Source: JAVJRN01 sp047635055
GTDB taxonomy: Bacteria; Bacteroidota; Bacteroidia; Cytophagales; Cyclobacteriaceae
Assembly (NCBI GenBank): GCA_047635055.1
Contig: JBLIIJ010000001.1
Span: forward strand, 44,741-108,740
Direction of reading: 5' to 3'
Length of the DNA: 64,000 nucleotides
The notes under the pieces are model-generated. The model searched no databases, was not told where the DNA came from, and saw nothing but the letters and a program-made list of their open reading frames with translations. A program made the translations under genes and the position numbers. This document shows, one piece after another, positions 9,882-20,101 of the stretch (positions within the stretch are counted from its first letter, which is position 1; each line of letters opens with the position of its first letter).

Positions 9882-12800
9882 ATGAGAGGAGACATATTTA
9901 AAAGAATTTGGTCCATTATTTTGATCCTATGTTCGATTCAATTGGTAGCTCAGGATGAGATTAGATTTAGAAAAATAGCCAAAGAAGATGGGATTTCTAA
10001 TAATTCCATCTTCGCTATAACACAGGATAACAAAGGATTTTTATGGTTCGGTACCCGAATTGGTTTGAATCGATATGATGGTTATCGTATCAAAAAATAT
10101 TTTCATAACGATAGTGTATCATCAAGTTTGGTTTCGAACGATATCAGATCGTTATTCTATGATGATTCGACAAAAAGTATTTGGGTTGGAACCCATAATG
10201 GGCTGAGTAATTTTTTTCCAGTCGAGAATAGATTTGTTAATTACTTTAAAGAAGGTAATGTTAGTATTTTTAGTATCATTAGAACGAGCAAAGGTCGTTT
10301 ATTGATAGCTTCGGATAAGGGGCTTTTTATGCATGACGGAGATACTACATTCACTAAACTTCAAATTCCGATTAATGAAAATCCGAGTACAGCGACCTTA
10401 TTTGAAGATAAAAGTCATCTGATCTGGCTTTCACTAAATGATGAGCTATTTATTGCGAAAAATAGTAATGAGTTCTCAAGCACTGCGGCGAAAGAAGTAT
10501 ACCCAGAACTTACCGTTCTTGATGGGCTTCAGATTAATACGATATTTGAAGATTTAGAAGGAATTTTTTGGTTTGGATCAGAGTATGATGGAATTTTTAA
10601 ATGGAGCAGAAAGAATCAGACGATAGTTAATTATCGGAATGATCCTGATGACCCTCAATCATTAAGTAGTAATGGTGTTAGGACTATAAGTCAAGATATA
10701 AAAAATCGTATTTGGATTGGAACATCAATAGGAATCAATATTTATCAGCGTGAAACTGATGGTTTTAGGCGCATCATCAACGAAGGCTCAAACCCAGGTG
10801 GGCTCAGTAATAATTCCATTAAATCGATTCATATGGATGATAAAGGAGGTATATGGGTAGGTACTTATTACAGGGGTATTAATTATACCGACAAATCATT
10901 TGGTAGATTCAACATTTCTTACCTCTATTCTGGAGCATCTAGTGATGATAGAAATATTGTTAGTGCCATTTCCTCGGATCGGGAAGGAAACATATTGGTA
11001 GGTACAGAAGGAAAAGGAATTGGGATATGGAATAGTTTAAACTCAAAATTCAATTTTCTTGATTTGGGAGAAGAACTAAGGAATGCCAACGTAAAAAAAA
11101 TTTATCCCTACGGAGAATCTATTTGGATTGGAACATATAGACAAGGGCTGATTCAATTGGATAAGAATTATCAACTCATGAAGAGTTTCGTTCATGACCT
11201 TGAGGTAAAAAGCTCAATTTCTAGCAATAATGTTTATGACATCTTAGAAAGCGGTGAGTATTTATGGTTAGCAACTTATGGAGGTGGACTGGTGAAGATG
11301 GATTTACGGTCCAAAACATTTGAATCTTTCGTTGAAGATCCTTCCAATAAGAATTCTATTTTGACAAATCAAGTCAAAATAGTTAAAAAGGGCATTAATG
11401 GTGATCTATATGTGGGGACTTCAAAAGGAGTGAGTAAGCTGAAATCCGATTTGGGAAAAGGTCACTTTGAAACTTTACTGGAAGACGTAGACGTCTACTG
11501 CATTGAATCCTATAAGACAAATGTCCTTTGGGTTGGTACCTTGTATCAAGGACTTTACAAAATTGATCAAGCGAACGACACAATTGTCAATTACTCCATA
11601 AAGGAAGGACTCAAGGGAAGTACTGTTTATGTTATTCTTCCAGATGGGGATGACCTTTGGCTGAGTACCAATACTGGGATAGTTAAGTTCAATACGGTCA
11701 CAGAACAATTTTTCAATTATGGCTTTGATTTAGAGTTAAGGAGGGTGGAGTTTAGTCGTAATGTGGGACATATTCAAAGGAAAGACTTATTTTTCATGGG
11801 AAGTACGTCTGGTCTAGTTTTCTTCGAACCCTCAGAAATAGTTGTGAATGAATACCTTCCTCCACTTGTCATTAGCGATCTGCGTACACTTGGTGGTGGC
11901 GAAGATGAGGGAATACTTAATACGAATCTATACTCCGATGACAAGAAGCCCATTATTCTCGATTATGCAAATTCCAATTTGCAAATTGAATTTGCATCTC
12001 TTGATTATACGGGTCCAGTAAATAATAAATACGCCTATCGCATGAAAGGAATTGATGCTGATTGGATTTATTCCGTCGGTCAACCTGAGGCTATTTATAC
12101 TTTTCAAAAAGAGGGGGATTATATCTTCGAGTTTAAAGGGTCAAATAGTGATGGTGTCTGGAATCCAGATATATCAAGTCTCTCTATTACTGTCAGGCCT
12201 CCTTGGTTCAGGAGCTGGTGGGCAAATACACTTTATTTGTTATTTTTTGTGGGGATCTCATACCTTCTGTTTTGGTTATCAAAACTTAGAAATACTTACC
12301 AGCTAGAGCACATAGCCAAGGAAGAACAGGCGAAAGTGCATGAATTGAAGATGCGGTTTTTCACTAATATCACCCACGAGCTGCGTACCCCTTTGACATT
12401 GATGTTAGGGCCATTACAAGATCTTGTAAATCATGATGACGTGTCAGGGAAGATACGAACCAAGCTTGAAGGTATATTAAAGAACGTTCAACGACTTTCA
12501 AGTCTAGCAACTCAGTTACTTGACTTTAGAAAACTCGAAACGGATCACATGAAGTTGAAAGTGTCGCAGGGAGATATTGTGGATTTCCTCAAAGAAATCT
12601 TCTTCTCCTTTACTGAAGAGATAGAGAAGAGACATATTGAATGCATATTCAACACCGAAGATTTGAAGAAAACCCTTTGGTATGATACAGAAAAGATGGA
12701 AAAGGTATTCTTTAACATTCTCTCCAATGCCATAAAGTTTACGCCTGACTTTGGGCAAATTAAGCTGGATGTAAGTGACCATTCTGATAAAATTGTGGTC

Positions 12801-13886
12801 AAAATATTCGATAATGGACCAGGGATTGATGTTGCTATGAGGGATCAGATCTTTGAGCGCTTTTACGAAAGAGGGTCGACCAACTACTCAAACCAAGGCT
12901 TTGGAATAGGCCTGCATCTTTCCAAACAAATGGTAGAACTCCATCATGGTCATATTTATGTGGAAGAGATGGAGACTGCCGGGACCACCTTTGTAGTGGA
13001 ATTACTGAAAGGATCTGCGCATTTTAATCCTGAGGAGATAAATGCATTTATGGGTGATGCTTCGGAGGTGAACGCCAACGCAGTAAAGGAGAAAAACAAG
13101 GAAGAAACGGACGTCCAAGCGGAAAGTAAACTTAAGATTCTAATCGTAGAAGATGATGAAGAAGTGCGACAATATGTCAAATCATTGTTTGATTTAGACT
13201 ATAAAGTCTTTGAGGCAAGTAATGGACTTCAGGGATTGGAAATGGCGAGCAAGCACTTGCCTGATTTAATAATAAGTGATGTCATGATGCCGAAAATGGA
13301 TGGGATTACGATGTGCGCTAAAATAAAAATGACTTTAGAAACCAGTCATATACCTGTCGTTCTACTGACTGCAAGAACAGCCACAGCATATAGAATCGGA
13401 GGTTTGGAGACTGGCGCAGATGATTATTTGGTTAAACCATTCAACTCCTCAGAGCTTATCCTGAAAGTAAAAAATATATTTTCTGCCAGAACAGCCTACC
13501 TAGAGAAGCTCTCCAGAACCCATAATTTTGACCCAAAGAAGATTGCCGTTACTACCATGGATGAGAAATTTTTAATTGATCTCATGGATCTCACGGAGGC
13601 TAATATTGAAAACAGCAACCTTACGATTGAGCGAATAGCCGATGAACTACACGTGAGCCGAGCATTATTGTTCACTAAAATCAAATCGTTAACGGGGCAT
13701 ACGCCAAAGGGGTTTATTAAGGAAATAAGAATTAAGAGAGCGGTACAACTTCTAAAAGATTCTGATTATACAATTTCGCAGATTGCTCATAAAATAGGGT
13801 TTCAGGATTACAGATATTTTACAAAAGTTTTCAAGAATAAATACCTAATGTCACCCAAGGAATTCCAAAAAGACCAAAAAAAGTAG
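9882..13886 (+). CDS. Hybrid two-component system sensor/regulator (HTCS)
   Basis: The single polypeptide has 1334 residues. Order: signal or first membrane segment (IWSIILILCSIQLVAQ), a periplasmic two-propeller region built from many Reg_prop repeats of the IWVGT type, a Y_Y_Y domain (about 690-780), a transmembrane segment (LYLLFFVGISYLLFWL), a histidine kinase with His832 in FFTNITHELRTPL, an ATPase domain (FDNGPGID, FGIGL), a receiver domain with phospho-acceptor Asp1133 in IISDVMMPKMDG, and an AraC-type DNA-binding domain at the end. Such proteins sense an oligosaccharide in the periplasm and directly activate the adjoining locus. Its position between the leftward GH2 operon and the rightward receptor operon suggests control of both. 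Confidence 0.95.
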   Translation: MRGDIFKRIWSIILILCSIQLVAQDEIRFRKIAKEDGISNNSIFAITQDNKGFLWFGTRIGLNRYDGYRIKKYFHNDSVSSSLVSNDIRSLFYDDSTKSIWVGTHNGLSNFFPVENRFVNYFKEGNVSIFSIIRTSKGRLLIASDKGLFMHDGDTTFTKLQIPINENPSTATLFEDKSHLIWLSLNDELFIAKNSNEFSSTAAKEVYPELTVLDGLQINTIFEDLEGIFWFGSEYDGIFKWSRKNQTIVNYRNDPDDPQSLSSNGVRTISQDIKNRIWIGTSIGINIYQRETDGFRRIINEGSNPGGLSNNSIKSIHMDDKGGIWVGTYYRGINYTDKSFGRFNISYLYSGASSDDRNIVSAISSDREGNILVGTEGKGIGIWNSLNSKFNFLDLGEELRNANVKKIYPYGESIWIGTYRQGLIQLDKNYQLMKSFVHDLEVKSSISSNNVYDILESGEYLWLATYGGGLVKMDLRSKTFESFVEDPSNKNSILTNQVKIVKKGINGDLYVGTSKGVSKLKSDLGKGHFETLLEDVDVYCIESYKTNVLWVGTLYQGLYKIDQANDTIVNYSIKEGLKGSTVYVILPDGDDLWLSTNTGIVKFNTVTEQFFNYGFDLELRRVEFSRNVGHIQRKDLFFMGSTSGLVFFEPSEIVVNEYLPPLVISDLRTLGGGEDEGILNTNLYSDDKKPIILDYANSNLQIEFASLDYTGPVNNKYAYRMKGIDADWIYSVGQPEAIYTFQKEGDYIFEFKGSNSDGVWNPDISSLSITVRPPWFRSWWANTLYLLFFVGISYLLFWLSKLRNTYQLEHIAKEEQAKVHELKMRFFTNITHELRTPLTLMLGPLQDLVNHDDVSGKIRTKLEGILKNVQRLSSLATQLLDFRKLETDHMKLKVSQGDIVDFLKEIFFSFTEEIEKRHIECIFNTEDLKKTLWYDTEKMEKVFFNILSNAIKFTPDFGQIKLDVSDHSDKIVVKIFDNGPGIDVAMRDQIFERFYERGSTNYSNQGFGIGLHLSKQMVELHHGHIYVEEMETAGTTFVVELLKGSAHFNPEEINAFMGDASEVNANAVKEKNKEETDVQAESKLKILIVEDDEEVRQYVKSLFDLDYKVFEASNGLQGLEMASKHLPDLIISDVMMPKMDGITMCAKIKMTLETSHIPVVLLTARTATAYRIGGLETGADDYLVKPFNSSELILKVKNIFSARTAYLEKLSRTHNFDPKKIAVTTMDEKFLIDLMDLTEANIENSNLTIERIADELHVSRALLFTKIKSLTGHTPKGFIKEIRIKRAVQLLKDSDYTISQIAHKIGFQDYRYFTKVFKNKYLMSPKEFQKDQKK

Positions 13887-14073
13887 CTTCTGATTAAAGC
13901 ATCCTCAATACTTGTCGTCTTTCACGCTTCATTTATACAATAATTATAATCTACTATTCTTTTTTTAGACTTTTATCTACACTCTTTTAGACTTTTAGAG
14001 CCGCATGAATGGGTTTATTTGTATCATGCTAATTGCAGCGAAAAACATTAAAATCAGCAATAACATCCTATCA

Positions 14074-17001
14074 ATGAAATTAGAAATCAAATTTAAGTCA
14101 GCAGTGGTCAGGTTTGTTTTAAGTGGGGTATTTGCGTTTATAGCAGCATCGTCTTACGGACAATCGGGATTTGTTAGTGGTAAAGTATTAAGCGCTTCAG
14201 AAGAAGAGTCTTTACCGGGTACCGCTGTAAGACTGGTTGGTTCCGTATCTCAAGGAGGAGTAACAGATATTAACGGGGACTTTCAAATTTCAAACGTGTC
14301 CATCGGAAAACAGCAGTTTGAAGTTTCTTATATGGGTTTTAAATCACAAATAATCTCTCTGGAAATAAAAAAGGGTAATAATACGCTAGGCAAAATTTTG
14401 ATGGAAGATGATATCAGCACCATTGCTGAGCTAGTCATTACAGGTCAAGCCTATGGACAACAAGTTGCAATCAATGAGCAACTGGCCTCTGACGCTATTG
14501 TCAACGTAGTATCTGCGGATAAAATCCAAGAACTTCCAGATGTGAATGCTGCGGAGGCAATTGCTCGATTACCTGGTGTAGCGATAAATAGAAGTGGAGG
14601 GGAGGGACAGAAAGTCGTTATTAGAGGACTTGAACCAAAATTTGCTGCAATAACGCTTAATGGTGTTCGCCTGCCATCCAACTCATCAGATGATCGATCT
14701 GTAGATTTATCTCTTATTTCTCCCGAATTGCTTAGTGGTATTGAAGTTTTTAAATCACCACTGCCTAATATGGATGCTGAGTCAACTGCGGGAACGGTAA
14801 ATCTTAAAATTGCCAAAGCACCAAGCGGCCTGAGATTGCTAGCAAAAGGTCTTGGTGGATACAATCAGCTCAATGATGATCCTAAGGATTATAAGGGATT
14901 GATACAAATGAGTAATAGGGTACTTGATGACAAGCTGGGTGTGGTCGTTCAAACTTCTATCGAAAGATTTAATAGAAGTGGGGATGTACTACAATATGAT
15001 TGGTTGAGAGATGGGGAGAACTCAGAAACAGGATTGGCTGAAAACATCATTGGTACTCGCTTCAATTTAATCGATAATCAAGAAATCAGGAGACGAGTGA
15101 ACGCTAGTTTGAACCTAGATTATGATCTTGGCAAGGGTAATACGATATCTCTTTTCGGACTGTATAGTACGACGAGTAGAGACCGTGTACAATCACAGAT
15201 TGAATTGGATGTTAATGGTAATGGGATCAGCTTCCGAGGGCAAGAAATCGAAAACAGCATCGACCTTGGTAATCTATCACTTTCAGGTTTACATCCGGTC
15301 GGTAAAATGCTCATGGACTGGACCCTGTCTAGGTCTGTTTCTGAAGGAGCAACACCCTATAACTTTAATATGGAATTCGAAAATGAATCAGATGCATTAT
15401 TCGATGGAACAATCACAGAAGATGATCACCCAAGGACCTATTTAGGTGCAGCAAATCTTACTACAGATAAAACGAATTTAAGGAGGAATACGTTTTCGCA
15501 ATCATTAACAGCCGAGGCTTCAAATACAGCGTTGGTCAATTTCGAATTACCTATCAATATATCTAGTAACATTGGAGCAAAGTTAAAATTTGGAGCAAAG
15601 TACTTTGGTCTTGATCGGGACAGGGATTGGTCTAGTCTTGCGGAGCATTTCTATTACATCGGTGGTGATGTGGTAGACTTAGCTCAGGAATCTTATGGAG
15701 AGAATTTGACATTATCTCCTGATGGCGCAAGGATTAGAATGTCTAATTTTTTAGATGAAGGATTTACACCTGAAGTGATACTCGAAGATGGGTCTTCATT
15801 CATCATTCCCAAAGCTCCAGATCCAGATCTGATGAGATCTTGGTATGAGAGTCAAAAAGGAAACTTGTTTACTAATAATATTGATAAGCCCGCTGAAAAG
15901 TATAACCTGACAGAAAATGTATTTGCGTTTTATACAATGCTCAAATTAAATCTTGGAGAAAAACTAACGGTCATTCCAGGTTTCCGATATGAGTATTCCG
16001 ATAACAATTACTCAGCCTTAGTTGCCCCAGACGAAAGTAATGGCCGCTATGGTAGTTTGCAGACACTACGCGATACATCATCGGTGGTGAATTATGGTAA
16101 TTTCTTTCCTCACCTCCACATTAAATATCAAGTGACCGATTGGATGGAAGTGAGGGCTTCTTATGCGTCTACTATTGCTAGGCCAGATTTTACTCGTGTC
16201 ATACCTAGAGTAGAGATCAATCAGGCTTCAACCAGGATTTCTGCGGGTAACGCTGGCCTTCAACCAACCCTATCATCTAATTATGATTTGTCATTTGCGT
16301 TTTTTAAGCAAGGTTGGGGTTTGTTTACATTTGGTGGGTTTTACAAAGACATTGAGAATTTATTTACTGGGCAATCTCTTCAAATAGCCAATGCAGACCA
16401 GGCTGAAGCTCTTGGCTTTCCTGGCTTTAGCGGTTATTTACTCTCCACTCAAGTGAATTTTGACAAGACAAAAGTCTACGGTTTTGAAATTGATCTACAG
16501 ACCAACCTAGCCACTTTGCCAGCACCATTCAACGGAATCGTGATCAATGTTAACTATGCACGGTTGTATTCTGAGACCCAAGTGCCTTTCCTTACTTCTG
16601 AGACAGTTCTTCAAGGCTTTCCTCCAATACCTGTGACTACTTTTAGTCAGAATATAAGAGAAGAGCCAATGCCCTCTCAAACGCCAACCGTATTTAGGGC
16701 ATCCTTAGGGTACGACTTCAAAGGTTTTTCTTTCAGAGTGTCTTCTTCCTATCAAGGAACGAAAGTGAGGGGTTATTCTGCCAGTCAAGATTTTGACCGG
16801 TTCGATCTGGAGTTCTGGCGTGTAGATGCTGTGATAAAGCAGAGGATCGGCGAAAACTGGAGCGCCTTCATCAATCTAAATAATTTATCCAATCAGCAAG
16901 ACATCATCACCAGATCTGTGAGAGACAGAACCTATGATGACGAGATTCAAACTTATGGAATTACAGGACAAGTAGGCGTTCAATTTAAAATGAGGAAATA
17001 A
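14074..17001 (+). CDS. TonB-dependent outer membrane receptor
   Basis: The start at 14074 is chosen over an upstream ATG at 14005 because it begins a clean signal peptide (FVLSGVFAFIAASSYGQ), giving 975 residues. A carboxypeptidase-regulatory-like domain follows (about 35-120), then a plug (about 140-255, with IARLPGVAINRSGGEG and TLNGVRLPS) and a long outer-membrane barrel ending in aromatic-rich strands. It lacks the typical SusC plug signature and is not followed by a susD, so it is a stand-alone TonB receptor of the broad transporter type. It probably imports oligosaccharides released by the secreted proteins encoded just downstream. The 31-base gap to the next gene supports one transcript. 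Confidence 0.9.
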   Translation: MKLEIKFKSAVVRFVLSGVFAFIAASSYGQSGFVSGKVLSASEEESLPGTAVRLVGSVSQGGVTDINGDFQISNVSIGKQQFEVSYMGFKSQIISLEIKKGNNTLGKILMEDDISTIAELVITGQAYGQQVAINEQLASDAIVNVVSADKIQELPDVNAAEAIARLPGVAINRSGGEGQKVVIRGLEPKFAAITLNGVRLPSNSSDDRSVDLSLISPELLSGIEVFKSPLPNMDAESTAGTVNLKIAKAPSGLRLLAKGLGGYNQLNDDPKDYKGLIQMSNRVLDDKLGVVVQTSIERFNRSGDVLQYDWLRDGENSETGLAENIIGTRFNLIDNQEIRRRVNASLNLDYDLGKGNTISLFGLYSTTSRDRVQSQIELDVNGNGISFRGQEIENSIDLGNLSLSGLHPVGKMLMDWTLSRSVSEGATPYNFNMEFENESDALFDGTITEDDHPRTYLGAANLTTDKTNLRRNTFSQSLTAEASNTALVNFELPINISSNIGAKLKFGAKYFGLDRDRDWSSLAEHFYYIGGDVVDLAQESYGENLTLSPDGARIRMSNFLDEGFTPEVILEDGSSFIIPKAPDPDLMRSWYESQKGNLFTNNIDKPAEKYNLTENVFAFYTMLKLNLGEKLTVIPGFRYEYSDNNYSALVAPDESNGRYGSLQTLRDTSSVVNYGNFFPHLHIKYQVTDWMEVRASYASTIARPDFTRVIPRVEINQASTRISAGNAGLQPTLSSNYDLSFAFFKQGWGLFTFGGFYKDIENLFTGQSLQIANADQAEALGFPGFSGYLLSTQVNFDKTKVYGFEIDLQTNLATLPAPFNGIVINVNYARLYSETQVPFLTSETVLQGFPPIPVTTFSQNIREEPMPSQTPTVFRASLGYDFKGFSFRVSSSYQGTKVRGYSASQDFDRFDLEFWRVDAVIKQRIGENWSAFINLNNLSNQQDIITRSVRDRTYDDEIQTYGITGQVGVQFKMRK

Positions 17002-17033
17002 CAGATTAATCAAATTTAAAAACTGAAGTAACT

Positions 17034-18656
17034 ATGAAACAATTATTTACAACTATGATGTTAGGTGCACTGCTTTTTGGGGGTGCCGTGAATGCGCAAA
17101 GAATCGTTGATATTCCAAATCAACCTTCCGATCCTGTTGATATCGTTCCTTTTGTGGAAAATGATACCTTGGCTGATGGGTCTCATGACCTGAATACGAT
17201 CTATCAACTTGAAAATGGTGGCGTATATCTTTTTCAAAGTAGATTATCAAATCCAGGATGGCCATTAAGATTACATGCAAAGGATTTGGAAAATACAGCC
17301 TTGAAGCCTTTTATCTTAAGGTTTCCTAATGATGATGGGTCTTTCCCTGGGAACATTAGACCTGAAGGTGATGTTGAATTGGTTAATTTATGGATGACTT
17401 GGGGAGAAGGTGCTCCTGGGGCGAACCATTCGTGGGGTATCTTCAGAGTTTCTGCAGATAGTCTGAGAATTTCAATAAAGGACTGTATCATGGAGAAAGA
17501 CAGAGGAGGTATACCTCAATTAAGAGCCAATGGTACAAAGATTTTTATCGAGAACACCATATTTAGAAGTTTGGGTAATAGAAAAATATTACAAGGAAAT
17601 GGTAGAGGGGTCGATGGTAGAAACTTCTGGATAGATTCGTTGGTGGTCAAGAATAGCGTTTTTCACAACCTACAGGATCGTGTTTTCAGGAGCCAAGGTG
17701 CAACCATTCCACATAATTATATAGAATACGATCAAAACACCATTTTCAATCAAATGGGTAGACATGGTGCATTCCAGTTTGGATTTGGTGCCAAGACAGT
17801 TAAGATTACGAATAATATCATAGAGAACCCTACTATGTTTGGAATGACTCCAGTATTTAATGATGAGCAGTTTCAAGTGGATAATGATAATAAGTTTGTG
17901 TTTACCATTGATGGCGATCAGAATAGAGTAGACTCTATTGGTACCACCTTCACTTTTGATAACAATAATATTTATTGGACAAAAGATGTGCTGGATTACT
18001 ATGCGACTAATGATACAGTGTCTCAAATAGGGATCTTCTCTCAAGAGGTTGCTCGAAAGATAGGTGCTGGTATTGATACAGCCTATTTCAGCGAAGTACT
18101 AGAGTTTAGCAATGTTCCAGTTCGTTTAACGCCATATTTGATTGATGCGTATGCGGATCCAGCAAGTACGGAAATGTTCGATTTAATTGTTGAGCCGAAT
18201 AGTGCTGCCGATGCGTTCCCTGATGTATTTGGAGATTATGAAAATCTCTATGACTTCCAGTCTTTTGATATTGGCTACAGCACTGAGTCTGCATCCTTTA
18301 CAGCGGCTACAGATGGAGGATCTATAGGTGCAAGATTTGGAAACTTTGGCTTACCAGTGGATGACGTACTTAGTATGAACGATGGTTTAATAGAGACAAT
18401 TCTTGTATATCCAAATCCAAGTCAAGGGGCTATTACTTTTAGATATCAACTTGAGAGAATGGAGGAAGTATCCATGACACTCATTGATATTAACGGTAGA
18501 GAAATAACTGTTCTTGACTCAGGGATGAAGGCTTCCGGATCTCATGAAGTACAAGTGGATTTGAGCAAGTATATCTCTGACTATGGTGTCTACTTTGCGA
18601 CATTCAAGTCATCTAGCAAGTCACAAACGATGCGATTGGTGTATATCAATCAATAA
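17034..18656 (+). CDS. Secreted right-handed beta-helix protein, T9SS cargo
   Basis: The 540-residue protein has a signal peptide (TTMMLGALLFGGAVNAQ) and a middle region (about 90-330) of repeated short strands ending in Asn/Ile-rich turns (ISIKDCIMEKDRGG, IFIENTIFRSLGN, KITNNIIENP). This is typical of right-handed parallel beta-helices such as chondroitinase-B-like or pectate-lyase-like proteins. It ends with a T9SS sorting domain (ILVYPNPSQGAITF). It is the second beta-helix protein of the locus. A lyase or glycan-binding role at the surface is plausible, especially with uronate-catabolic relics downstream, but I see no catalytic signature that fixes a family. A hairpin terminator follows at 18697. 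Confidence 0.82.
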   Translation: MKQLFTTMMLGALLFGGAVNAQRIVDIPNQPSDPVDIVPFVENDTLADGSHDLNTIYQLENGGVYLFQSRLSNPGWPLRLHAKDLENTALKPFILRFPNDDGSFPGNIRPEGDVELVNLWMTWGEGAPGANHSWGIFRVSADSLRISIKDCIMEKDRGGIPQLRANGTKIFIENTIFRSLGNRKILQGNGRGVDGRNFWIDSLVVKNSVFHNLQDRVFRSQGATIPHNYIEYDQNTIFNQMGRHGAFQFGFGAKTVKITNNIIENPTMFGMTPVFNDEQFQVDNDNKFVFTIDGDQNRVDSIGTTFTFDNNNIYWTKDVLDYYATNDTVSQIGIFSQEVARKIGAGIDTAYFSEVLEFSNVPVRLTPYLIDAYADPASTEMFDLIVEPNSAADAFPDVFGDYENLYDFQSFDIGYSTESASFTAATDGGSIGARFGNFGLPVDDVLSMNDGLIETILVYPNPSQGAITFRYQLERMEEVSMTLIDINGREITVLDSGMKASGSHEVQVDLSKYISDYGVYFATFKSSSKSQTMRLVYINQ

Positions 18657-18696
18657 GTAATTAAGATAACTAAGGTGCAGGGTGGAGATCCTGTAT

Positions 18697-18723
18697 GGCG
18701 GTCTCAAGGAGGCCGCCTTTTTT
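18697..18723 (+). terminator. Rho-independent terminator after the beta-helix gene
   Basis: The stem is GGCGGTCT pairing with AGGCCGCC (one G-T wobble), with a CAAGG loop and a run of six T at 18718-18723. It would end or attenuate the receptor/beta-helix transcript before the DUF4861 gene. Confidence 0.8.
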
Positions 18724-18879
18724 AAATTTCTATACAGAGCTCTTCTCCGACAGGAGATGATTTATGGGTCAAATGCTTTCACTATCACATGGAATAGACG
18801 AACCAAAATTCCATTAAGAGGCAGATCTAGCCTCTTTTTTAATTTTGTATATAAAAACAAATCTTGTAATTGGCTTCTC

Positions 18880-20088
18880 ATGAGACTATATCCCCTGATT
18901 GTACTCTTAACTTTATTGGTTGCCTGTTCGCAAAGGCAATCGATAGTATTGGTTAACAAAACTTCATCTAGTTTTTACAATCAACCTTTAGTTTTTAAAA
19001 GAGCTGATTTTAACGTCGAAAAGAAAGACTTCTTAATTTTCTTAGATGACAATGAAAATCCTATTCCGGCGCAATTTGATGATATAGATGATGATGGATA
19101 TTGGGATGAAGTAGCTTTAGCGTTAAACTTTGAGCCCTCAGAAGAGCTTCAGCTGGTATTTCAAATTGTTTCGGAACGACAACTTCCAAAATTTGAAAAT
19201 ATGACAGCCGCGCATCTTGGTTATAGCCCTGGTCGAGATGGTCAATTTAATTCGGTTGACGAAAATATCCGGCCCAAAAATCACTTAGCACAAAGTCTGC
19301 CATACCTCTATCAATATGAAGGTCCTGGATGGGAAAGCGAATTGGTGGCTTTTCGAACCTACTTCGATAGTAGAAATGGGAAAGATACTTTCGGCAAAAC
19401 TAAACCCCAATTATATGCCAGTGAGATAGGTTTGAAAGGAAGTTATCATGAACTACAAGACTGGGGAATGGACATCCTTAAAGTGGGCAACTCACTGGGA
19501 TCAGGTGCCATTGCAATACTGAAAAATGACTCAATCTACCGACTTACTGATACGGAAAATGCTACATTCAAGATTTTGACGCAGGGACCTGTTCGTACCA
19601 TTATAGCGTTATCATATGAGGGTTGGAAGGTAGCCGATACTACTTATGATCTCAAGGAAACCATTCATATATGGGCGGGTAAGCGACATTATCAAAGTGA
19701 ATTAAGACTTTCGGGAAATGGACAGGACACTTTGATCACAGGAATAGTGAACCTTAAAGGAATGGAAGCCAAAACTGTTGATGGAATGAATTCAAAAATG
19801 CTCTACACTCACGGAAAACAAAGTGAAAATAAGGATATTTTAGGTATGGGATTGATCGTGCCTAAGGACGGGTTAATTGCTTTTAGTGCAGCTCCAGAAT
19901 TTGGGGAGGGTGTCACCAACACGTATACTGCTTTGCTAAAACCGGTGAATGGTGTTTATCAATATTCATTTTATGTAGGCTGGGAATTAGAAAACTCCAA
20001 ATTTAAAGAGGAGCAGGGTTTTGTAAATGCGCTCAAATCTGAGACTACACTGCTTTATAATCCAATTGAAATGGCCACCCAATTTTAA
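18880..20088 (+). CDS. DUF4861 family lipoprotein
   Basis: The frame is open from 18682, but the upstream part crosses the terminator. The ATG at 18880 starts a lipoprotein signal (LIVLLTLLVACSQ), giving 402 residues. The body matches DUF4861 proteins: an N-terminal PLVFKRADF region, a LPYLYQYEGPGWESELVAF segment and the GLKGSYHELQDWGMDILKVG region. This fold resembles beta-sandwich sugar-binding or mutarotase-like proteins. DUF4861 has no settled reaction, though members recur in polysaccharide loci. It is 13 bases upstream of the dehydrogenase-like gene, suggesting co-translation. Periplasmic or outer-membrane attachment is predicted. Confidence 0.82.
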   Translation: MRLYPLIVLLTLLVACSQRQSIVLVNKTSSSFYNQPLVFKRADFNVEKKDFLIFLDDNENPIPAQFDDIDDDGYWDEVALALNFEPSEELQLVFQIVSERQLPKFENMTAAHLGYSPGRDGQFNSVDENIRPKNHLAQSLPYLYQYEGPGWESELVAFRTYFDSRNGKDTFGKTKPQLYASEIGLKGSYHELQDWGMDILKVGNSLGSGAIAILKNDSIYRLTDTENATFKILTQGPVRTIIALSYEGWKVADTTYDLKETIHIWAGKRHYQSELRLSGNGQDTLITGIVNLKGMEAKTVDGMNSKMLYTHGKQSENKDILGMGLIVPKDGLIAFSAAPEFGEGVTNTYTALLKPVNGVYQYSFYVGWELENSKFKEEQGFVNALKSETTLLYNPIEMATQF

Positions 20089-20101
20089 AAAAAGCAAGTT
20101 T

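Noticed and set aside
14451..14864. 137-codon minus-strand frame opposite the TonB receptor plug
   Set aside because: The receptor frame is certain from conserved plug motifs; the opposing frame has no signal, domain or independent spacing.
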